64,000 nucleotides of DNA, taken from Isoetes taiwanensis (lineage: Eukaryota > Streptophyta > Lycopodiopsida > Isoetales > Isoetaceae). The notes under the pieces were generated by a model. That model had not been told where the DNA came from and made no database searches. It saw only the letters and a list, made by a program, of their open reading frames with translations. This document shows, piece by piece, positions 38,048 to 49,073 of the stretch (position 1 is its first letter; each line of letters opens with the position of its first letter). Both the position numbers and the translations under genes were made by a program. The DNA is taken from positions 21,375,252 to 21,439,251 of the forward strand of contig JAJEKV010000018.1 in the NCBI GenBank assembly GCA_021234155.1. Direction: 5' to 3'.

Positions 38048-39844
38048 ATAATAATAATTAAAAAAAAAAAAAAAATAGATTGTTGGAGAGTTGGTGCAAT
38101 ATCTTTTGTCTTAGCAAGAGCGAATTGAGCATTTTGTTATTGCATCTGAAAAGCCATAACTCGGTATAAATAATAACTAGGATATAATCAATAACAAATG
38201 TCTTAATGAACCAACCCATTGAGAAGTCTTTGTTTTGGAAATGAGGTTCACTTTCACTTTCAGGTGCAGTGAACTCATCCTCTTTGCTAAAGCTAGGAGC
38301 TCCACATATAGAAGGTGGATCATCTCTAGAGAATTTCTTATCTTTCCTTGACTAAAATTTAAAAAAGGTGGGATGTTTAGACAAATTTTAAAAAACTTGA
38401 ACGTACAATCTTGAAATTAGACTAAGGGCTTTTGTACTACCTTCATGTCACTTGCATGGATTGTTTCCAACATCCAGATTAGTCTTTAGGTCCTTCTCTT
38501 CATCTTCTTTGTCATAAGCAAGGATTCTAATGTGGGATACATCCAAGGTGAATTCTATTCCGCATAGCATTGCAACGTGCGTGCAGACACATGGTTCTAG
38601 ACTAGTAAGCTCATCAATCTCATATTTCTACTATTCTCCAAGGTAGAAAGTTCTTTGTTTGGCACATTATAGAATTGAGTTGAATTGAGAGTCATCGCAT
38701 TAGCTATTTTTTGTTCCATTATATGAACTGCGACTGCTACCTCATCTCTCATGACCACCTTCAGTTTCTTTATATTTTCAATCTCCATCTTAAAGTGCGG
38801 CATCTTCTCCTTCATAATCACATGCGTTCTTTAGTTCTTTTCATTTCCCTGATATTGTTCTAACTTAGAAGCAATCTCTTTGACCTTGACTTGAGTAGAT
38901 TCCATCCATTTGTCATAATCTCCAAAGAGTCTGTCAAAACAACCCACTGAATTAGTCTCTCAAACCACGAATACAGAAATCGCATACTAAATATTACAAA
39001 TGACGCCTAACACAAAACACATCTAAAGCATTGAACAAAAAAACCATCAACTACACTAAACCACAAATCAACTACACACCATGCATCACACTCTCTAAAC
39101 CACAAACTACCACACAAACCACGGGCCACCTAATACTAATCATGAACTACCAAATATAAATGACACTGTAAACCATAGATAAAAACTACATATACGTCGA
39201 GCTTACGATAAATCCTTGAAGTTGGTGGAGTCAAGCCGGACCCCCCATTTAAGAGGAGTGGAGAAATTTTTTTGGCCATAATTTGAATAAACGCTTTAAG
39301 TGGGAGGGGGGTATCAAATTGGAGAATGTGTGCTAATGAGAGCATAATACCACTATTCTATGTATGCCCTAACCATTATTATATCAAAATCTCAAATTGC
39401 CAAATTAATGTCAGTGATAAGTAATGATGAGGAACAACCTTTATTATCCCAACCCTTAAATGTAACTAACATGCTATATAATTCTAATGTATCTAACAAT
39501 ATCGAAGAATCCTACCCATTGGTTAAGAGGGTAACCTAGCATATACTAGGAATCATGTAATCTAAGCCATTGTCTTAGAATCCCCAATCTCAAAATACAA
39601 ACATCTAAATGTACTTTGAAAAACTAATTACAATGCTAAAATAAGTATAAATATAGAGATGAAAATGAATACAATTTTGCAATATACCCATGGTATAAGA
39701 ATTTGTCCAATTCGATTTGGGATTTCGAATACAAAAAAAAAGGGGCCAAACACATTGTATATCGAAGTTTATAAAAGAATTTGAAAGCTAAATAAGTAAT
39801 TTTGCACCACATGGAAATCGATTAGGAATTCCAAGTCTAATATG
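38048..39844. other. Unassigned DNA with possible minus-strand coding pieces
   Basis: It starts with an A-run (38,060-38,075). On the minus strand 38,350-38,190 reads continuously (SRDDPPSICGAPSFSKEDEF, then a hydrophobic stretch near FIKTFVIDYILVIIY). A 74-codon frame at 38,821-38,597 is rich in Lys, Glu and Met, like a coiled coil. They could be exons of one gene or of a decayed transposon gene; no motif allows a name. The rest (38,900-39,844) is AT-rich and shows nothing. Confidence 0.35.
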
Positions 39845-39965
39845 TAGCATAATAACAGGGGGTTTTCTTTGTGTTTTTGTACGCTTTTCACTAAGGTTTT
39901 CCTATGATTTCGTGATGTATTCAAATGGATGTACTAATGCGTACATCTAGAGTGCATCATTTATG
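39845..39965 (+). repeat. Dispersed repeat, copy A
   Basis: It starts TAGCATAATAACAGGGG and contains TTTTTGTACGCTTTT, CTATGATTTCGTG and ACATCTAGAGTGCA in the same order as copies at 43,200 (plus) and 58,338-58,217 (minus). It ends near TCTAGAGTGCATC. Class unknown. The sharp TAGCATAATAACAGGGG edge suggests a transposon terminus. Confidence 0.7.
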
Positions 39966-39998
39966 AGCCATTGATTTTAGCTTTTTTTTTTTTTTCCA

Positions 39999-40170
39999 AT
40001 GGTCAACAACCAATGGCTCACAACAAAAGCCCTTTTTTTGTCAGGTGTGGTGCATAATGGTCAACAACCAATGGCTCACAACAAAAGCCCTTTTTTTGTG
40101 CGTGTGGTGTATAATGGTCAACAACCAATGGCTCATAACAAAAGCCCTCTTTTTGTGTGTGTGGTGCATA
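39999..40170. repeat. 57-58 bp tandem triplication
   Basis: Three direct copies start with ATGGTCAACAACCAATGG at 39,999, 40,057 and 40,114. Each ends TGTGGTGCATA or similar and contains a CCCTTTTTTTG-type core. They give rise to an 82-codon open frame with repeating NNQWL/GQQPMAHNK words, which is an effect of the repeat and not evidence for a gene. Confidence 0.9.
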
Positions 40171-40708
40171 ATGGGCACATTAAGGGCTTGAAGGGCGGAA
40201 TCATATTTTTTATCATAACTTTTGATCCAGAGCTCTGTTTGAGATGATTTTTATTGCGTTGGAAAGCTCTCTCCGAGATCTTTTTGATAGTGTATGATAC
40301 GGATATGTTTGGTTAAGTTATCTATGCTAAAACAGCAATTTTTCGGCCGGGTTTGGTAGGCTTTCACATCCTACCACCGATTAATCTGATTAAGCTTATT
40401 GGATATTGTTTTATGGCTCATTCCGAATGAAGCTTGCAAAAAATTACCATGCATTTTTAGATTTTGAGGCAGTTATTAAGCAAATTCCAAGGCTTCTAGA
40501 TCCTTGTGCTAACAAGCAGAAAAGTTTCCCTCTTTGGTTTCTCACCACAAGAGTCCATGGAGGCCAAAGGCTGCTGTTAAATTCCAGTTGAAAAATGTTT
40601 GTGTATGGGTGTTGCAAACTTTATGACTTTCAGAATAATGGGATCAATCCGCTCTATCTTTATGGTAACTTTTACTTATGTTCTATTTCTTTTATTTTTT
40701 TTTTGGGA
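40171..40708. other. Unassigned DNA
   Basis: No gene is seen. The phrase GAGCTCTGTTTGAGATGA, followed by GCGTTGGAAAGCTC (40,230-40,270), is of a kind I associate with plant repeats, but I cannot assign it. The 61-codon frame at 40,406-40,591 (plus) has no recognisable content. Confidence 0.3.
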
Positions 40709-41437
40709 GGGGCCCTAAGGTCGAAGGGGCCAAAATTTTTTTTTTTTTGCAACACAAACTATTAACATCCAACATATAAAAATTAAATCCCCCAACACAT
40801 AACAACCAACACATAACAACCATTGACATTAACAACCAACACATAACTACCATTGACATTAATTAACCATTGGGTCCAACACATTTAAATTAAATCCCCC
40901 TTAAACCCCCTTTGGTTTGGGTGCATATTCACACGGGGGGTGACGTAGGACAGCGAGAGCCCTCATAATTGTATTTTGCACGTACAAAATCAACACCATA
41001 TAGTATTCCGCTTGAAATCTAATAGTATTTTGCGAATCTTGTTATACAGTATAGCAAATTTTGTACTTGCATACCCCACAAACGAGGAACTTTACATACG
41101 GTGTAGATTAAGGAATAAGGGGTGAATATGCCTATCCAACAGCTAGTTCCTCATTTGTGGGGTATGGATGTATAGGATTTGGTATACTGTATAACAAAAT
41201 TTGTAAAATACTATAAGATTTGAGGTAATGTACTATATGGTATTGATTTTTATACGTGCAAAACATGATTTTAGGGGCTCTCACGCCCACGTCACCCCCG
41301 TGTGAATATGCACCCAAACCAAAGGGGGTTTCAGGGGATTTTATTTTAAATGTGTTGGATGCAATGGTTTGTATTAATTAATGTTAATGGTAGTTATGTG
41401 TTGATTGCTATATTAAAATTTGGGCCCTTCAGCCCTT
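40709..41437. mobile_element. Foldback/MITE-like element, copy 1
   Basis: Terminal inverted repeats read GGGGCCCTAAGG..GAAGGGGCC on the left and, inverted, AAGGGCTGAAGGGCCC on the right. The arms continue inward for about 200 bp each: ACACATAACTACCATT and CCCTTTGGTTTGGGTGC on the left, and their complements at 41,310-41,400. Almost the whole 0.73 kb can fold back on itself. A CACATAACAACCA phrase is triplicated at 40,797-40,850. There is no protein frame. A closely related copy lies at 55,343-55,904. Confidence 0.85.
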
Positions 41438-43199
41438 AAGAAGGAATTTCACATGTAGAAACAATGATACAAACTATACTATACTTAATGTTAGAAACAA
41501 TGAGAGAGACTTTATTAAATGAGGCAGAAAATGGAACAAAATAGCAAGAATCCTCCTCTAGGTTGAGTGAATGGCAAGAATCCTCCTCTAGGTTGAGTTG
41601 AATGCCATGGAGAAACGTAATTCACCTAGTGTCTTTGGTAAATTTAAAGAAAAAAAAAAAAAACTACTTGATGTATAATAATAATAAAAGAGCAAGAAGA
41701 ATGAGTAAAGTAAAGAACCAAGTTGAGAAACAAAGAATGGTATAAAAATAGAATTTGATTCTTCACCACAACATTGTATCCTCAGATATGAATGGCATAA
41801 AAGCATAATTTGTCTCTTCATCACAATGCTACTGAAGAGCAACCGCAATTTTTAAATAGTTTTGCACCTAATTCATGTGCATGAAATTCTGGATGGAGCG
41901 ATGGCTTAGAGCCATAGTAAACTTGGTCCGAATTTGAACCCGTGAGTTTAACCATCCATCATGATATGAGTTGAACATAGTGCTACATAAGATAACGTGC
42001 TTGACAATTGCACCAAAATAGAGTATTTTGAAATAGAGTGTTTGAAGATTCATTCCCGCATAAGAAATGTCTCGTGAGAACAAACAAGGATACAATTAAT
42101 ATCGCCTATTCCAATTACAATGCACAATGAAAGCCACACTTACCGGATATATAGCATTTGGAGCCATCAACTTCGCTCCATTAAATTGGCGGCTAGCAAG
42201 AACAATCGACCGCAAGGCAAAACACATCATGTTATCACCGATCCAATACCGGTGGAAAACACGATGGGCTTGCATATATCGTATCAAACAGCCCCTCGAT
42301 GCCAAACAAGGATTCTTTTGGAGAATCCGAAATTCTTTGCTTCAAATGAGTTCATACATCTACAAGCATATGTGAAATTACTCCCTGTCACAAGCCTGTA
42401 AGAGAGATGTAACCCATGGCACTGCATAATCTGAGAGCAAGAAAGAGTCCATACAAAGAAAAAACTCCGCCAATTCCTAGAAGTCTTGTCCATGATCCTA
42501 TTTGGCCGGAAGGACCACGAGCTAGAAAAAGTTGCAAAGTACATTGTTCAAATAAGTTTAAATTGAAACCAATGTAATTTGCACCCTTCAGATCGACTAA
42601 TAAATCCAATGATTGAGACATACCTGAGATCCACGCTTGCGAATTGCAACTCTTCAACCTGGAAATTAGAAAAAATGGTAATGCAAGCTCTCACAAATTC
42701 AAATATCACAATAATTTTAAAGCTTAATATTCAGTAGCACGCGAGCACAAGAGCTACATGATGTTGGTGCCACCACCTCACCAGATATCATTTTTTGAAG
42801 GACGACAACCTATTACTTATCAGACATCATAAACTGCATATCAAAAACAAATAAAAAAAATGATGTCATCATCACCTAAGACAATAACATAATATAATGC
42901 ATTCCCTCAAAAGGGCCTACCACAACCCAAATAAAAACAAAGAACAAAAAAATAAGAAAATCAATGCGCCAGCCCAAATGACCGTCCATATTATTTCCTA
43001 TAGCAACGCATATCTTTTTTTGTGCTCTTTCTGTTTGGTTCCCATAAGCCTATTGATCTTCACAAATGATAAAAACCCATTCAATTCAATTCAATTTGAT
43101 GCATAGTCATCAATACCCGAGCCATTTCATAGCCGATAGAGTGATAGCTTGACTTGTTGTCGGCCTACGATTTGCATGATCTATAACCGTGAGCCAATA
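41438..43199. other. Unassigned DNA with candidate minus-strand exons
   Basis: On the minus strand, 42,658-42,624 is a 35 bp segment bounded by TTTCCAG and a GTATGT donor. The segment 42,588-42,398 encodes LARGPSGQIGSWTRLLGI followed by a hydrophobic stretch (GVFSLYGLFLALRLCSAMGY) that would span a membrane once. The segment 42,370-42,146 reads LIRYMQAHRVFHRYWIG onward and ends at a strong CCG/GTAAGT donor. They may be exons of one membrane-protein gene, but I do not recognise it. The rest shows short A/T runs only, including a CAATT repeat near 43,083. Confidence 0.35.
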
Positions 43200-43320
43200 T
43201 CTAGCATAATAACAGGGGTTCCTTTTGTATTTTTGTACGCTTTATCAATATGGTTTTGCTATGATTTCGTGGTGTATTTTAGTGGATATACTAATGCGCA
43301 CATCTAGAGTGCACATACGC
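43200..43320 (+). repeat. Dispersed repeat, copy B
   Basis: CTAGCATAATAACAGGGG starts this copy. Its order of blocks (TTTTTGTACGCTTT, GCTATGATTTCGTGG, CACATCTAGAGTGCAC) matches copies A (39,845) and C (58,338-58,217). It forms an inverted pair with copy C across 15 kb. Confidence 0.7.
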
Positions 43321-43639
43321 TTATTTTTTTTATGGGATATGTTTTATTAGTGGTATACAAAAAAAAAAACATGTTATGACATATGGTGCTAGTGAGGTGT
43401 TGTGTGCTCTTCATCGATTTTCTTCATCCCCTTTATCTATTTCTTCAAGGCCCATCGTGGGTTGTTGATCACCGCCAATTTTCTTCCCAAAGATCCGAAA
43501 TCGGTTGATCGCCAGCCATCTCATCAACTGAATCCTCAAGCCACCTCATCAATCCATCTCATCAATCCCGAATTTGTCAGCCGCGATAATCTCTTTTTTT
43601 TTTTTTGGTTGAAGGTCAGATATCTATAGATAAACAAAA
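43321..43639. other. Unassigned spacer
   Basis: A/T runs and a CATCTCATCAA-type repeat (43,518-43,565) are present; no gene is seen. Confidence 0.4.
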
Positions 43640-44420
43640 AAAAGAAGTACAAAAGAGATGCTTTCTATAGGGAAGCAAGAACCACTCCTTTTTAATAGTT
43701 TTTTTGTCTACCTGCCTTAGTTTTACTTTTGCTAAATCGGTTTTTTATCACGTAGAAAGTTCCATTCAATGGCGTGAGGGAGATTAAGCTTTTTATCTTT
43801 TTCTTCCTCTTCCTTTGACTGAAATCCCGAGAGTACGAAGTCGCATTTGCATAACTTGGCTTTGCCATATTATATCTCCCCTTTGTGTCCTTGGCCTTAC
43901 ATAGAAGAGATCTCCTCAATATTAAGGTTCTGGTCATAGCAAGATTGCATAGGCATGGATTTCCATGGCCATAAGTACCTGAGCTCCAAATACCTTGATC
44001 CATTTGTTATTTTATACCGAGATCAATCCTCTTCCATTTGAGTCTTCTCATCAAGAAAAACAAAGACACTCTCGGAGGATAATTTCACTCTTAAAGATGA
44101 AATCATTCCTTCCTTTCCAGATTCTCCATAGGAGAATATAAATTCTCCAACTGGCAGGATTAGAAGGCAAAAACGATGAAGAGCATTAAGGAAGAGAGAT
44201 CATATCCGAGATAACCGTAAGCTAGCTCTAAGACCTGGTTCGCACCAAATACGTAAGTGATCCTCATCTTTTGAGCCTCCCATACATCTAGGTGTTGCTA
44301 AATGACCGCTTAATATCGTATTGAAATCGAAAGAAGTGAAAAACAATGTCAACAATAGTGGATAACTTGAGGAAGTCTTTAGCTCAATATAAATAATGAC
44401 ATGAGAACCGATGTAGTCAT
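43640..44420 (-). pseudogene. LINE ORF2 C-terminal remnant
   Basis: The minus strand reads KDEDHLRIWCE (about 44,265), where zf-RVT domains have an EDHL..HC block. Then comes SLNALHRFCL in a shifted frame, and PASWRIYILLWRIWKGRND, FIFKSEIILREC at 44,150-44,060. This Trp-rich W.IWK.RND phrase closes ORF2 of many plant LINEs. Stops and frame shifts are frequent. The part below 44,000 is probably the 3' untranslated region. The T-run at about 43,596-43,606 (plus) could be the poly(A) tail seen from the other strand. It is a 5'-truncated copy, distinct from the LINE at 11-18 kb. Confidence 0.7.
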
Positions 44421-44629
44421 AACTCACCGGACCTCGAAGAATGGTTTATGTTGTTGCCCCCCAAAAACTAACTATAGAAGGCTATCCGAATATTTCAATT
44501 TGAGAAAAAAATATATTACAACAACTACAGATATAAGAGTACAGCAGAAATTGGTGAAGGCCCCTAGTCAATGTCTAAGAAACAAACCAAGTCTGGCACA
44601 CTTAAATCATTAACAAAAGCTTGTAGTTG

Positions 44630-46390
44630 AGTTTTGGACTAACAATCCAAGAGTGTTTCCGTGCAAGAAGCATGTAATTAAATTAGGATTGCCAAAGGCA
44701 ATAAAAATATTGCATCCTCTACATTTCTTGGAAGAGGCTGAGGTTCGTATAGCTAACTTTGTTTAACTTTGCTTATTCGTTTACTTTACCATGCTTATAA
44801 TGCTTATGGTTTTAATGCAAATTTCATTTTATGAAAGATTTCGAAGAGAGTATCCAAATTTTGAAGTCTCATTTTTAGCTTTCCAACCACCAAACCTAGC
44901 TTTGTAAGGAAAGTAAAGGACAAAGAGACTTGTTCTTGTGTTTATCACATGAGGTTAGATTATGTAAGACAAGCAATTAACAATATGAGGTCGAATGCAA
45001 AGATTCATGGAACAGAATGTGATTGTACATGCATTGTATGGGATCTTGGCCCTAAATGTGAAGCCAAATTGATGACATACAAATCATCAAGTGACATGTG
45101 GATGTCATTAGTTTGTGCCAAGGATATATCAGATGAGTGGTATCAACATAATTGCATTATGCAATTCATGTATCCAAAAGAATTGAATAGAAGTGCTGCT
45201 TACACGCTTGACTGGGAGATATTTGATAGAGTAAACCCTTGTCGTATTGGCTACTTTAGTGTGTTTTGTATTTCCCATTATTTATACTCAATATTAAATA
45301 AGTTTTATAGAATGTTACAATGTTCAAACCATCGAAAGAACCTGATGGAACTAGAGGTTTCATACTATAGTGTCTAAATCAATTGTAAAGCTCATGTACA
45401 AAGGCAAGTACTAACGTTGATGTCGGGAATATGCAAAGAACATGTTGAGAAATTTTATTTCCCACAATTATGAAGCTAGATGGCAGGTAAACAGTTTAGG
45501 GACTGCTTAGTCACTCTTCCAAGAGACGCAGATGTATTAGTAATAGATTTTGATTAGAATTACACATTCAAAATATACCAAGAGATTCAAAGTTTGCATT
45601 GAGGAATGATCAATGCACAATATCGGGTGCACATCACATAGAGATATGCAACCGTTGAAGATGTTCAAGGAATTGTCTACATAAGTGTGAGAGGAACATA
45701 ATCAAAGAGACTCACTTCTATGTTTCAGATGGCAGAAAACATGATACTTTTTATCCAACATGATATTCTTTTTGTCCAACATTGCCTTAATAAGCATGCT
45801 GAGTTTTTGTCCAAGAAAGATGTGAGTTACATCAACCACGTGATGTGCTCGGATGGTTGCTCACATCAATTCAAGGGTGCAAAAACATTTTACTCTATTG
45901 GCAGATTTTTTTAAAAGCTCTGGTATTTCAATTAACTAGAATTACTTTGCTTCTTATCATGGAAAAGGTACGACAACATAATTGATTTACTTAAATGGAA
46001 CAATCTTCAAGGTAGCCTTCCTTTTTTTCTTTTTGTAGGTGAACATATGTTGAAGAGGAATTCTAGACCACTAAGAAAAGCTCATGATGTTGTAATATTC
46101 TGCCAAGAACACTTCAGGAATTCTGATAAGCATAGGTAAAATTTGGATTTATGGTTGTATTGTAAATAACAAATTTTTAACTCATCCGTTGGTACGTGAT
46201 ATACTTCTAGAAAATAGATAAAGTTGAAGCGCAAGTGGAATGAATTGTTTGAATATGCAACTTTGGTAGGATCCAAGAAGATCCATAGCATTAGACCGGG
46301 CCAACAAAGAAGGATCCTACTATGGTCAACACATGACTTATTCCCCGCTTGTGCTACCACCATGATCCGTAAGTATAGCAAGGCAAGTTA
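44630..46390 (+). pseudogene. Transposase-like protein, RNase-H-like fold suspected, copy 2 (decayed)
   Basis: Homologous to the minus-strand copy at 2,420-5,375. In order: FWTNNPRVFPCKKHVI then ILHPLHFLEEAEV (44,633-44,750), REYPNFEVSF (44,845), RKVKDKETCSCVYHMRL (about 44,905-44,960), and DEWYQHNCIM (45,133). NFISHNYEARWQ (45,445) is followed by VIDF..NYTFKIYQEIQSLH (45,540-45,595), a KHDT/HDILFVQHCL segment (45,735-45,790), SDGCSHQFKGAKTFYSIGR (45,850-45,905) and YFASYHGKGT (45,945-45,975). Then an AG/GT-bounded segment at 46,039-46,136 starts GEHMLKRNSRPLRKAHD, and a last segment from 46,219 reads IKLKRKWNELFEY and SIRPGQQRRILLWSTHDLF. GT-AG borders around the last two segments suggest true introns. 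Stops interrupt the DF..NYT motif. Function would be DNA transposition if the fold assignment holds; that is inferred. Confidence 0.6.
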
Positions 46391-47410
46391 ACAAAGAAAG
46401 ACCCCCCTCCGTCCCCGGCATTGCATTGAAGACCGAGAAATGTTGGTAACCCCGGCAGATCGTGCAGCTCGTGGCTCATCATGCCCCATGTTCCATGAGA
46501 AAGATGAGATCCATATCACCGCCACACGAGTTGAGACCGCCTCCTTCGCCAAGGGAAGCCTCTCGACAATTCCATGAGCCCACCCGGAGGCACAATTCCT
46601 ATTTGTCGGGCCAGCCAGCGGGTACGCGCAGTACCGAAGTCAGCGGGGAGGACGGGAAGCAGAGGCCGAGTGGGAGAAGTAGATGGGAGGGAGGCAAAGA
46701 TGTGGCCGAGAGGGCGGGGTCGTGGGAGGGAGCGTGGAGTAGGAGCAGGAGAGGGGGGGCCGGGTAGAGAAGCGTATGCCACGCCAATGCCAAATAAGTT
46801 GGGGTCAGCGGGTCCGCAGCAGAGAAGGTCGGGGCGAAAATGCATCCCCGCCTCAAACTAACTCTTCAAGCATCCCCTTGGTGGCGATGCCCGACCGGCT
46901 AAGCTCCTATCCGCTGCGTCTCCTCCCCGGAGGTGAGGTCCCGACCCACGGGTGTGGATGTCCCTTATCTGCCCCCGGCGCATATGGCATCACGCACTCA
47001 GCAGACCGCAACCGCCAATATGATACAATGCGGTCCACGACCGCTACCGAGCCTCATGGCGCTGCTCGACATGTGAACTGCCCGGAATGTCATCCGGACG
47101 AGAATGTGTTCGGATGTTGTGGGCGAGATTCTCCCCTCCCTTTCCGGGCATGCCTCTGACTACCGGGATTGTAGCCTCCGTCTCAAGCCTTGGAGTTCCG
47201 TGGCCTACGGTCATGGGCCGGCCTGGCCCAGGCCCGGTGGTGGTGGTGGTGGCTGGGATGGTGTGGGGTGGCTTGAGCGTGGGGCGCAAGCAGGTGGTCC
47301 CGGTCACGGCTGCAAGTGTGCCGTTATGGGTAGCGGTTCGAGCCGCCCTCGCCCCTGAAGGAAGTCGGGAGCACGCCTTGCAGAATGGCCGCCGCCGCTT
47401 AGTGGTCTAA
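46391..47410. other. GC-rich island
   Basis: About 1 kb with much higher G+C than its surroundings. Open frames occur in several phases on both strands (up to 127 codons), which is expected from composition. None shows a family motif; their proteins are rich in Arg, Pro, Gly and Ser. It follows directly after the last recognisable segment of the transposase-like gene and could be its 3' exon, a CpG-island-like promoter for something outside, or inserted DNA. I cannot decide between these. Confidence 0.4.
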
Positions 47411-48224
47411 ATTTGTAAAAAAAAAATTGTAACGATTGGTCTTCAAGGCATTTGTCACCGCAATCGCTGAAATTTTTAACGCCGCCATAGTATTTTACTT
47501 GTCGTGATATTTTTAAACTTATCAAAACTCTCAGCTTGTCGATATTATAATGATGGTTGGACGATGTTTCACTCAAGAAGGCAGCTCTAAAAAAACGTGC
47601 TCCAAATCAGCCTATATTGGTGATTTAGAATAAAAGGTTTCTTTTGCACATAGTAAATCAGGCTCCCATGTAGCTTTGCACGTAGGACTATTTTTCCTCT
47701 AGGTTTTAAACATGTACCTTCAGACTTATGTATCTATTTTCATGATTTAAGGATGAATATATCTATCGTCCTTCAAAAAAAATGATCTTCAATAGTAGAA
47801 TTCAAACCAAATTATTCAATTTCAAATACACAAAGAAGGGCATCACAAAGAAGAAACATAAATTGTTTTTTCATCGTTAATCTCGCCTCACAAGGGTTGC
47901 ATCCAAATAGTAATAGATCATATGCTTGTCCCTCCATGCATTTTCCACCTTCATAATAGGGAGAAGATAGGAACGTATGATATGGATTTAGAAAGCTACC
48001 ACATATTTTTTGATGGTGACTTCCTTTTATTCTTTTGATGCACGTGTTTTGGAGGCCCTTCAAAAACTCTTAACCCAATCAATGCACTCCGCCAAAAATA
48101 ACAAAAAGGTCAAACAATGCTTCATGCTATAGATCACATCGCTACTACCTAAGCTCCATAACAATCTATAAACCTTAATATTTTTTTACATAGAGCATTT
48201 TATTGAAATCCTCGCTTTTCGAGG

Positions 48225-48500
48225 GACAATTCCTCCTGTATGTGGTAATTTCTTTTGAACCAATACTTTTGTTTTGAAAATACCCCTGCATTTGCAAAGT
48301 TCTCTTTGATCCAATCCCTTTTTCTCAAAAATACCCCAATGTGAAATTGCAATCCCCCTCTTTCTACTAATTTCCCCATTAGATATACTTTTTTGTTCGA
48401 GAACTCGCTTCTACTAATCTTCCTCCTAGCTACTAATTTTCCCATTTAGATATACCCTTTTTCTTCAAAAAATACCCCGCTTCTACTAATCTTCCACCAT
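48225..48500. repeat. Local degenerate duplications
   Basis: Phrases CTTCTACTAATCTTCC, TTCCCCATTAGATATAC and AAAATACCCC recur three to four times with spacing of roughly 65-80 bp. This indicates a decayed tandem duplication. The open frame of 81 codons on the minus strand follows from it. Confidence 0.6.
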
Positions 48501-49004
48501 AGGATATACCTTTCTCGCTTTAAAACTCTTGCAAAGAAAACAGCCCATTGTTTCCCCCCCGCCTCAATGGGGATTTTTTGGGGACTTGAACAAGCCTCGT
48601 CGATTTTAGTGCATTTACACACCACAGATTTACTCTATGTTTTACAACATGGGAGTCACAGACAACACTTATTTCTCTCCGGCGGGAAATCTCTTCCCCG
48701 CAGCTTGACTAGAAAGCATATGAGCTGTCTAAGGTTCGTGAAGCTTTAGAATGCAAAAGAAGTGAGGCAATACACGGGTGGCATAGCCATCATTCGCAAT
48801 TATTGGTCTCCTCGAACCCTTGGTTGGGCTACCTCTAATTACCTCAACAAGCATTGAATTATGTATATAAAATCGTTTGTAATTTTTTTTTTTCTTGGTT
48901 TTATGATGGGGTTTAGTCCCCGAAATTTACGCTTGTGCACTCACCTTTTGCATGTAATTGTTCCACAAGCTCATGGAGCAACCCGTGGAGGTTAAAAATC
49001 TTAG

Positions 49005-49073
49005 CTTATCTTATCTTTATCTTATCTTATCTTATCTTATCTTATCTTATCTTATCTTATCTTATCTTATCTT
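49005..49073. repeat. (CTTAT)n microsatellite
   Basis: About 13-14 units of CTTAT in near-perfect array, preceded by imperfect units. Confidence 0.95.

Noticed and set aside
39999-40247. 82-codon frame with repeating words
   Set aside because: It follows from the 57-58 bp triplication; the period is not a constant multiple of three, and nothing suggests selection on the protein.
41885-41960. tRNA- or SINE-like B-box (GGTTCAAATTC) on the minus strand
   Set aside because: No matching A-box or cloverleaf pairing could be drawn around it.
42096-42305. Similarity of the QAHRVFHRYW segment to serine acetyltransferases
   Set aside because: Only a short H-R-V-x-H resemblance; the residues that should follow do not match.
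46462-47410. Several 80-127 codon frames in the GC-rich island as genes
   Set aside because: Overlapping frames on both strands are expected at high GC; none has a motif or splice context that favours it.
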